Shown piece after piece: positions 6,435 to 11,156 of a stretch of 11,156 nucleotides of DNA (positions are counted from its first letter, which is position 1; the number at the start of each line of letters is the position of its first letter). The notes beneath the pieces were generated by a model. That model saw nothing but the letters and a program-made list of their open reading frames with translations. It had not been told where the DNA came from and searched no databases. The stretch comes from an uncultured Sutterella sp. (GTDB lineage: Bacteria > Pseudomonadota > Gammaproteobacteria > Burkholderiales > Burkholderiaceae_F), in NCBI GenBank assembly GCA_902477615.1, contig CABSHY010000023.1, forward strand, positions 1-11,156. The letters run 5' to 3'. The translations under genes and the position numbers were made by a program.

Positions 6435-6443
6435 TTTCAAAAA

Positions 6444-6920
6444 TTACATCAATTCGGTCGCTTGTTTCCCAACCATCTCATCGATCACGATTTCAATGAC
6501 TTCGACATAGTGGAGTTTTGCTTGCGCTTCTTCTTTGGCCTTGTCCATATAATCGGCCGAGAATTTTTGAGATAGGGCCATCAGTGCATCCATTTTCTTC
6601 TTATCGTCTGTGACGACATTAACCGTCCCCTTAACGATGACACTTTTAAAGTAACTCGTTAACTTTTCGGGAACAATTTCATCTTGACCGATCACACAGA
6701 AAGAGACCTTAGGGTTGGCTTTGACAATCTCAGAACGGGCCCCCATAGGCGCACCGTGAATGTAGATTGCGCCTTTGTAGAGGACAAAATTCACGGGCAC
6801 CGCGTAAGGCGTATTATCGGCGTCAACCATCGAAAGGACGCCACCCGTGGCATTAAGCAGAAGTTCAAAGCAAGCCTCTGGGGGCATTGCTTGAAGTTTA
6901 CGTCGCATGGGATGTTGCAT
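6444..6920 (-). CDS. Pyridoxamine 5'-phosphate oxidase-fold flavoprotein, NimA-like
   Basis: A 158-residue protein of the split-barrel flavin-binding group that includes NimA-type (5-nitroimidazole resistance) proteins and many uncharacterised flavoproteins. Typical elements are an N-terminal MRRKLQAMPPEACFELL, GVLSMVDADNTPYAVPVNFV (about 27-46), YKGAIYIHGAPMGARSEIV (about 48-66), a SVIVKGTVNVV strand (about 92-102) and ALMALSQKFSADY (about 112-124). These are the parts that form the FMN site and dimer interface in relatives. A true PdxH (about 210-230 residues) is ruled out by length. The substrate cannot be named; reduction of nitro compounds is only a family precedent. ATG 6923 and ATG 6920 are adjacent; AAGGA at 6928-6932 is 7 bases from the second, so I chose 6920. 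It follows the phosphatase gene by 10 bases, so they are probably co-transcribed. Confidence 0.85.
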   Translation of the reverse strand: MQHPMRRKLQAMPPEACFELLLNATGGVLSMVDADNTPYAVPVNFVLYKGAIYIHGAPMGARSEIVKANPKVSFCVIGQDEIVPEKLTSYFKSVIVKGTVNVVTDDKKKMDALMALSQKFSADYMDKAKEEAQAKLHYVEVIEIVIDEMVGKQATELM

Positions 6921-6930
6921 CATTAATTCC

Positions 6931-7407
6931 TTAAATTTGGTGAGCTTTTTGCAAAAAAGTTAAAAAGCCTTGTGCTGCGTCTTCACAATAATCAATGACC
7001 TTTAAGAAAGCCTTATCGTTTCCGTAGTAAGGATCAGGAACAATGGTTTGTTCCGATTGCTCTGAAAAGCGCATAAAGAGTTCAATTTTGTTTCTGTACA
7101 CGTCGGGCACGATTTCTTCCAGGGCCCGCAAGTTCATCTTGTCCATCACAAGAATCCAATCATACTTTACAAAATCTTCGGATGTGATTTGACGGGCAAC
7201 GTGAGCCGAAAGATCGTAACCTCTGGTCTTTGCAAAACGGCAAGAGCGCGGATCTGCGCCTTCACCAATGTGATAGCCGTGCGTACCGCAAGAATCAATT
7301 TCAAACTGATCTGAGAGACCCTTTTTAGCCACCAAGTCTCTAAAGACAACTTCAGCCGTGGGAGAGCGGCAGATATTGCCCGTGCATACAAATAAAATCT
7401 TTAACAT
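6931..7407 (-). CDS. Low-molecular-weight protein tyrosine phosphatase
   Basis: A 158-residue cytoplasmic phosphatase of the LMW-PTP family, of normal length. The P-loop CTGNICRS places the nucleophile at Cys8 and the phosphate-binding Arg at 14 (C-X5-R), followed by SPTAE. The general acid is Asp125 in VPDPYYG (123-129), with the two tyrosines typical of the eukaryote-like branch. Family members remove phosphate from tyrosine residues or small phosphomonoesters. No tyrosine kinase or capsule gene is nearby, so the partner is unknown. The frame opens with TTG at 7413, but ATG 7407 has AAGGA 7 bases upstream and gives the usual MLKILFVCTGN start. The flavoprotein gene follows closely. Arsenate reductase ArsC of this fold is unlikely because its extra redox-active cysteine pair is not apparent. 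Confidence 0.93.
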   Translation of the reverse strand: MLKILFVCTGNICRSPTAEVVFRDLVAKKGLSDQFEIDSCGTHGYHIGEGADPRSCRFAKTRGYDLSAHVARQITSEDFVKYDWILVMDKMNLRALEEIVPDVYRNKIELFMRFSEQSEQTIVPDPYYGNDKAFLKVIDYCEDAAQGFLTFLQKAHQI

Positions 7408-7414
7408 TATCAAT

Positions 7415-7419
7415 TCCTT
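7415..7419 (-). promoter_or_regulatory. Ribosome binding site of the tyrosine phosphatase gene
   Basis: AAGGA on the minus strand lies 7 bases before ATG 7407 but only 1 base before TTG 7413. It selects the ATG. Confidence 0.6.
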
Positions 7420-7530
7420 TTTGTTGTTATTCTGATTTAATACCCGTTCATTTTAGGGCTTTTGTTACAGCAAAGATAGCAATCATTTGTACGCAAACGT
7501 AAGTGTCTACAAAAAACTAAGACCTTCTAA

Positions 7531-8331
7531 TTAATGTCCAATTAATCGATTTAAATCAAGGGATTGTGCTTCGTGATCAAAAAAGCTTCGCGCGTAGAAA
7601 ATCACCATCATAACCGAAGTCATTGCTGCAGCCGAGACAATCATAAACTGCACAACCAATTGATAGCGAACAGCTAGCAAAGGCGAAACACCGGAGAGAA
7701 TTTGACCGCTCATCATGCCTGGTAAAGAAACCAATCCCACCACCATCAAAGCACTGATCGTTGGCATCATGGCAGCCCCCCCCGCTTTTCGCATGAGGGC
7801 TTCACAAGCCTCTTTTGGACTAGCCCCTAAAGCCAACAAGGCTTCAACATGATGACGACGGGCACAAAGCTCGCTTGCGAAACGCTCAGCCCCCAATGCT
7901 GCTGCATTCATCGAATTGGCAATCACCATACCGGCAAGCGGAATTAAATATTGCGGGGAGTACCAAGGATCAACATCAATGACCACTTGAGAGACAAAGA
8001 AAAGAGTGAGTGTTGTGGAAATCAAAATCGAGATGAAGGCAAAGTAGGCCACCCGCTTCTTATCACCTTTGTTTTCCTTTTGTCGTCCTGCCGCTGTGTG
8101 CGCGGCCAAAATCACCATCAAAACCATTAAAAGGCCAATAAGCAACGGTTCGTTGATTCGAAAAACCGTCACAAGGACGTAGCCCATGAAGATAAGCTGA
8201 ACGGTACCACGCACGGCGCCGATGGCTAAACTTTTCGTCAGTCCTAAATGTTGCCACGTGCTGATAGCCATCGCCACCAACACCATGCTCGCAGCCAACA
8301 CCAATTGTGACAGGGATAGATTAAGTGTCAT
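7531..8331 (-). CDS. fetB: Iron-efflux ABC transporter permease FetB (UPF0014)
   Basis: A 266-residue inner-membrane permease with about seven hydrophobic segments, roughly at residues 8-26, 44-56, 62-78, 95-117, 126-146, 185-205 and 223-247. The family hallmark GLVSLPGMMSGQILSG is at 199-214, preceded by the cytoplasmic LLALGASPKEACEALMRKA (165-183), which should contact the ATPase. E. coli FetB (YbbM, 259 residues) carries the same GLVSLPGMMSG block. FetAB has been linked in E. coli to iron export and tolerance of peroxide under iron overload. Its ATG overlaps the fetA stop as ATGA (8328-8331), so the two are translationally coupled. A metal other than iron cannot be excluded from sequence. 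Confidence 0.9.
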   Translation of the reverse strand: MTLNLSLSQLVLAASMVLVAMAISTWQHLGLTKSLAIGAVRGTVQLIFMGYVLVTVFRINEPLLIGLLMVLMVILAAHTAAGRQKENKGDKKRVAYFAFISILISTTLTLFFVSQVVIDVDPWYSPQYLIPLAGMVIANSMNAAALGAERFASELCARRHHVEALLALGASPKEACEALMRKAGGAAMMPTISALMVVGLVSLPGMMSGQILSGVSPLLAVRYQLVVQFMIVSAAAMTSVMMVIFYARSFFDHEAQSLDLNRLIGH

Positions 8332-9071
8332 TCTTTGGCTCCACGGTAGCGTTGATAGGCATATAAAAATTCTTGAGTCCGCTGTCTCTTAGGATGATTA
8401 AAGAAGTCATCGCAACTGGCGACTTCTACCAATTGTCCTTGATCAATCATGGCAACATGTGTGGCCACTTCCTTGACTTCATTTAAATGGTTATTGACCA
8501 TCACAATCGTATGACTCTTATGCAAAGACTTAATCGTATTGACAATCGTGTTGGCATTTTCAATATCAAGGGACGCTGTCGGTTCATCTAAACATAAAAC
8601 ATCAGGCTTTTGCATCAACGTTCTGGCAATCCCAACGCGCTGTTGTTCCCCACCGCTCATTTTTAGGGCATTGCGTGTTAAATCCTCTTCGCCAAGACCT
8701 ACAAACTTTAAAGACTCCAGCATTCGGGAACGAATCTCCGATTCTTCCATTGGTTCTGAATATTTCAATGCTAATCGTAAATTTGTTTCAACCGTACCCT
8801 CAAAAATTGCGGCATGTTGAAAGACAAAGCCGATGCGATGACGCAACACTTGAACATCGTAAGACTCAATGGGACGCCCCTCGAAAATAATGTTGCCAGC
8901 CGTTTTTATATTCAAACGATTTAAAAGTCGCACAACCGAACTTTTTCCTGCACCACTGGGACCGACAAAACAAAAACAAGCTCCCCTGGGTATCGTTAAG
9001 GTCAAATCATCAAGAACCTTCTTTTCCTCGGTATGAAAGCAAGCGTGGTCAAAAACAAAAATCTCACCCAT
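8328..9071 (-). CDS. fetA: Iron-efflux ABC transporter ATPase FetA
   Basis: A 247-residue ABC ATPase, partner of FetB. Motifs in order are Walker A GPSGAGKS (37-44), the Q-loop Gln85 in FVFQHAAIF, signature MSGGEQQR (138-145), Walker B VLCLDEP (158-164) and D-loop SLD (167-169). The switch region is unusual: where related ATPases read VTHD, this one reads V192-N193-N194-H195, so the usual H-loop histidine position is Asn and a histidine stands one residue later. A short tail (about 225-247, ending YAYQRYRGAKE) follows. The assignment to FetA rests mainly on its overlap with a clear FetB; sequence alone also resembles phosphate- or amino-acid-type ATPases. ATG 9071 has no strong ribosome binding site. 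It is divergent from the esterase gene. Confidence 0.88.
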   Translation of the reverse strand: MGEIFVFDHACFHTEEKKVLDDLTLTIPRGACFCFVGPSGAGKSSVVRLLNRLNIKTAGNIIFEGRPIESYDVQVLRHRIGFVFQHAAIFEGTVETNLRLALKYSEPMEESEIRSRMLESLKFVGLGEEDLTRNALKMSGGEQQRVGIARTLMQKPDVLCLDEPTASLDIENANTIVNTIKSLHKSHTIVMVNNHLNEVKEVATHVAMIDQGQLVEVASCDDFFNHPKRQRTQEFLYAYQRYRGAKE

Positions 9072-9132
9072 GATCTAACTCTGTGATTTACAAAATAGTA
9101 TGTTTTTTAAAGAAATTTCATTCTCCTCTTAA

Positions 9133-9138
9133 ATTGTA
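9133..9138 (-). promoter_or_regulatory. Possible -10 element of the fetAB promoter
   Basis: TACAAT on the minus strand stands about 60 bases before fetA. The place for its -35 element falls at the edge of the palindrome at 9155-9173 and matches poorly, as in promoters that need an activator. Tentative. Confidence 0.25.
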
Positions 9139-9154
9139 AAAACTTCTGCTTAAT

Positions 9155-9173
9155 ACGATAGTAGTACTAACGT
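9155..9173. promoter_or_regulatory. Near-perfect 19-bp palindrome between divergent genes
   Basis: ACGATAGTAGTACTAACGT has 9-base arms around a central G with a single mismatched pair (9158/9170). It sits between two TACAAT elements facing outward (9133-9138 minus, 9199-9204 plus), a good position for one regulator to control both fetAB and the esterase gene. The regulator is unknown. Confidence 0.4.
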
Positions 9174-9198
9174 TTATGGATTTTTTTAATAATTTGCC

Positions 9199-9204
9199 TA
9201 CAAT
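9199..9204 (+). promoter_or_regulatory. Possible -10 element of the esterase promoter
   Basis: TACAAT lies 26 bases before the esterase ATG. The -35 region near 9174-9181 (TTATGGAT) is poor. The palindrome ends just upstream of it. Confidence 0.35.
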
Positions 9205-9229
9205 TCGAGGGTCATAGATTGGATTTTTT

Positions 9230-9931
9230 ATGGATACCATTTTTCAACCTGCTATCGACGACACGCAAAAGCCGATGACCTTAATTTGGTTACACGGCTT
9301 GGGTGTTGACGGTTCTGACTTTGAAGACTTTCAGCAAGAGTTGGCTCAGTTTGGAGAAGTCTCCAACATCAACATGGTTTTGCCGACGGCACCGACCCGC
9401 ACGATCACTGTCATGAAAATGGCAATGCCGGGTTGGTACGACCTGAAGACTGAAATCTTCCAAAATGACCCTGAAGAGGACTTGGTCGAAGACATCGAAG
9501 GCATGAACGCCTCAATGGCATTGGTTCAAGCCATTATTGATGAAGAACGCGAAAAGAATCCCGATACGCCGATTTGGCTTGGTGGTTTCTCTCAAGGCGC
9601 TGCGATTGCTCTTTTGACGGGTTATTCTCAAACCGTTCCTTTACAAGGCATTATTGCTTTGTCGGGTTATGTGCCCAACCACCCGCGTTTTGAAGAGCTC
9701 TCTGACCTCGCTCAACAAACACCGACCTTTATCGGCCATGGCACATTGGACTCTGTGATTTCAATCGCTAAAGCTCGAGAAGGCGTATCGCTACTTAACG
9801 AAAAGGGCGCTACGGTCGAATTTTACGAATACCCGATGATGCATGAGTTGTGCCCCGACGAAGTGCACGATATCGGCGACTTCATCTTGACACACTCGCC
9901 TCAAGAAGAAACGACAGCCAAAGAAGAGTAG
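9230..9931 (+). CDS. Alpha/beta-hydrolase, phospholipase/carboxylesterase family
   Basis: A 233-residue hydrolase of the small carboxylesterase family (the PF02230 group that includes Pseudomonas EstB and acyl-protein thioesterases). It has no signal peptide, so it is cytoplasmic. Visible are the oxyanion-hole segment IWLHGLGVDGSDF (19-31), the nucleophile Ser121 in GGFSQGAA, Asp174 in GHGTLDSVI and His205 in YPMMHELCPDE, so the catalytic triad is complete. Relatives cleave short-chain esters, lysophospholipids or thioesters; the natural substrate here is unknown. The C-terminal tail is acidic (SPQEETTAKEE). The ribosome binding site is weak (GGA, 6 bases before ATG 9230). A strong terminator follows, so it is probably transcribed alone, divergently from fetA. 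Confidence 0.93.
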   Translation: MDTIFQPAIDDTQKPMTLIWLHGLGVDGSDFEDFQQELAQFGEVSNINMVLPTAPTRTITVMKMAMPGWYDLKTEIFQNDPEEDLVEDIEGMNASMALVQAIIDEEREKNPDTPIWLGGFSQGAAIALLTGYSQTVPLQGIIALSGYVPNHPRFEELSDLAQQTPTFIGHGTLDSVISIAKAREGVSLLNEKGATVEFYEYPMMHELCPDEVHDIGDFILTHSPQEETTAKEE

Positions 9932-9957
9932 CACTTGCTCTTACTGATTTACACTCC

Positions 9958-9987
9958 AAACGCCGCGGCTAATCCCGTGGCGTTTTT
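9958..9987 (+). terminator. Rho-independent terminator after the esterase gene
   Basis: AAACGCCGCGG (9958-9968) pairs with CCGTGGCGTTT (9975-9985) over 11 bases, including one G-U pair, around a 6-base loop. The T-run extends to 9987. It starts 27 bases after the esterase stop and separates that gene from the MFS gene downstream. Confidence 0.88.
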
Positions 9988-9997
9988 CGTCCTTTGG

Positions 9998-10007
9998 TAG
10001 TAATACT
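9998..10007. promoter_or_regulatory. TAGTAATACT, partial copy of the 9155-9173 palindrome core
   Basis: TAGTAATACT differs by one base from TAGTAGTACT at 9159-9168 and has the same AGTA-N-TACT symmetry. It lies about 75 bases before the MFS start. The outer arms of the longer palindrome are not conserved, so it may be a weak second site or chance. Confidence 0.2.
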
Positions 10008-10082
10008 CCCATTACAAAAGTCAGAAAATTGGGCATAAGATACTTTCAATAAACGAAAAATTTGCGAAAGTGAGAGTGAAGT

Positions 10083-11156
10083 ATGCATTGGAAAGCACTG
10101 GTTTGGTTTTTAACGATTACATCAGTTTTTATGTCGGCAAGCTACACCATGTTGGTGCCTTTTTTGCCGATGTACCTCATTGAAGAACTTGGCGTCCATG
10201 CGACTGAAGTTAATATTTGGTCTGGGATTATTTTCTCATCAACCTTCTTAATCAGTGCCATCATGGCGCCGATCTGGGGCGCAATGGCCGATAAAAAAGG
10301 CCGAAAGATGATGGCCTTGCGGGCCGCAGCGTGTCTAGCAATTAGCTACATCTGGGGCGGTATGGTCGAATCCACTTGGGAGCTTTTCGCCATGCGTTGC
10401 TTCCAAGGTTTTTCTGCAGGTCTTTGGCCCGCTTGCTTAGCCATCATGACTTCTGCCGCACCTAAAGACAAAATGGGTTGGTGCTTAGGGCTCATGCAAG
10501 GCGGGATGACCGCAGGTGGCGTCCTAGGACCACTTTTTGGTGGTGTGCTGGCAGAATTTTTTGGAATGCGAGCATCGTTTTATTTAGCAGGTGCTGCATT
10601 GGCTTTGATCGCTGTCGGTATTGTTGTCTTCATTAAAGAAGATCCTTCCGTCTTAAGTCAAAACACAAACGGTAAAAAGAGCGATGGCGGTTCCTTGAAA
10701 CTCTTAAAAGTCCCCGTCATTCTTCGTATGTTGATTGCGGCCGCTGTTGTACAGTTAGCCGTCATGCTTGTACAACCCGTGTTGCCGCTTTATATCGCTG
10801 AACTTCAAGGTTCAATGGACAACATTGTTTTAGTCAGTGGTATTGTCTTTTCCGTGGTTGGGATTTCAGGTGTGGTCGCAGCTCCTCTATGGGGGCGAGC
10901 AGGAACCAATATCGGTTACCGTTGGGCCTTATACATTGCGCTCTTGGGTTCCGGCATCTTTGGCATCGTGCAAGCGATCCCTGAAACCATCTCGATTTTT
11001 GTTTCTTGGCGTTTTATTGGCGGTATCTTTTTTGCCGGTATCTTCCCTGCCATTAATGCTTTATTTGCCGAAAATACGCTCCCAAGCGAACGTGGACGCG
11101 TCTATGGGTTAAGTTATGCCTTCCAACAAATTGGTTCTGTTGCAGGCCCGATTTTA
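10083..11156 (+). CDS. MdtG-like MFS drug/H+ antiporter (partial, 3' end outside window)
   Basis: The frame stays open for 358 codons from ATG 10083 to the window edge, so the C-terminus is missing; MdtG-type proteins have about 400 residues. The protein is a hydrophobic inner-membrane carrier with at least ten membrane segments visible. Motif A is GAMADKKGRKMM (66-77) between segments 2 and 3. Motif C, typical of 12-TM drug antiporters, is seen as GGVLGPLFGG (145-154) in segment 5. The stretch NIWSGIIFSSTFLISAI (44-60) closely resembles MdtG of E. coli. A polar loop (about 185-210) separates the halves. The likely role is proton-driven export of a toxic compound; the substrate is unknown. 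A GAGAGTGAAG stretch ends just before ATG 10083 and is the probable ribosome binding site. It is a separate unit, isolated by the terminator at 9958-9987. Confidence 0.9.
   Translation, partial: MHWKALVWFLTITSVFMSASYTMLVPFLPMYLIEELGVHATEVNIWSGIIFSSTFLISAIMAPIWGAMADKKGRKMMALRAAACLAISYIWGGMVESTWELFAMRCFQGFSAGLWPACLAIMTSAAPKDKMGWCLGLMQGGMTAGGVLGPLFGGVLAEFFGMRASFYLAGAALALIAVGIVVFIKEDPSVLSQNTNGKKSDGGSLKLLKVPVILRMLIAAAVVQLAVMLVQPVLPLYIAELQGSMDNIVLVSGIVFSVVGISGVVAAPLWGRAGTNIGYRWALYIALLGSGIFGIVQAIPETISIFVSWRFIGGIFFAGIFPAINALFAENTLPSERGRVYGLSYAFQQIGSVAGPIL

Larger units (their letters stand above)
6128..6443. other. AT-rich leader/intergenic region in front of the isc operon
   Basis: A 316-base region without a credible gene, where iscR would be expected. 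From the iscS side outward it holds the iscS ribosome binding site, a possible promoter (6232-6260), a 10-bp hairpin (6261-6291), a perfect AT-rich palindrome (6295-6321), a second possible promoter (6390-6419) and a weak Fur-like sequence (6416-6434). The hairpin and palindrome are plain in the sequence; the promoter and operator roles are inferred. Confidence 0.6.

Noticed and set aside
10042..10071. Inverted repeat ACTTTC/GAAAGT before the MFS gene
   Set aside because: The arms are only 6 bases with an 18-base loop, too weak to support a terminator or riboswitch claim.
10837..11112. Plus-strand open frame of 91 codons at the right end
   Set aside because: It is a shifted frame inside the MFS transporter gene, which stays open through the whole stretch.
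1..11156. CRISPR array, tRNA or rRNA gene, phage or toxin-antitoxin module
   Set aside because: I saw no regularly spaced repeats, no cloverleaf-like sequence in the intergenic regions and no proteins of these classes.

Overview
The window looks like a chromosomal segment of a Gram-negative proteobacterium. The isc gene set, the HscA/HscB chaperone pair and the protein sequences point to Beta- or Gammaproteobacteria. My best guess is a Burkholderiales, possibly Sutterellaceae-like, gut organism, but this comes from the look of the proteins and the moderate GC content, not from a search.

Layout, left to right. (1) 42-353, minus strand: a small two-helix-turn-helix protein resembling the first ORF (orfA) of IS3/IS150-type insertion sequences. 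No partner transposase is visible, and the window edge is close. (2) 498-6127, minus strand: a compact iron-sulfur cluster operon transcribed right to left in the order iscS-iscU-iscA-hscB-hscA-fdx-iscX, followed directly by trmD (tRNA m1G37 methyltransferase). There is no iscR in front of iscS. Instead there is a 316-base AT-rich leader/intergenic region with a hairpin, a perfect 10-bp palindrome, two possible promoters and a weak Fur-like site. (3) 6444-7407, minus: a low-molecular-weight protein tyrosine phosphatase and a NimA-like pyridoxamine-phosphate-oxidase-fold flavoprotein, 10 bases apart, probably one transcript. (4) 7531-9071, minus: fetA-fetB, a predicted iron-efflux ABC transporter with ATGA-overlapping genes. 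(5) 9230-9931, plus: an alpha/beta hydrolase of the carboxylesterase/phospholipase family with a good rho-independent terminator. It is divergent from fetA across a 158-base region holding a near-perfect 19-bp palindrome. (6) 10083 to the right edge, plus: an MdtG-like MFS drug/H+ antiporter, cut by the end of the window.

How they work together: IscS strips sulfur from cysteine and IscU builds the [2Fe-2S] cluster. HscA/HscB release it through the LPPVK motif of IscU, while Fdx supplies electrons and IscA and IscX assist. FetAB would remove excess iron, so iron handling is the common thread. TrmD at the tail of the isc operon is the most unusual arrangement, since trmD usually sits with rpsP-rimM-rplS.

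I found no CRISPR array, tRNA, rRNA, phage module or obvious new defence system. The points worth a second look are the trmD position and its altered catalytic Asp region, the missing iscR with a replacement-looking control region, the altered H-loop in FetA, and a palindromic motif seen in two intergenic regions.
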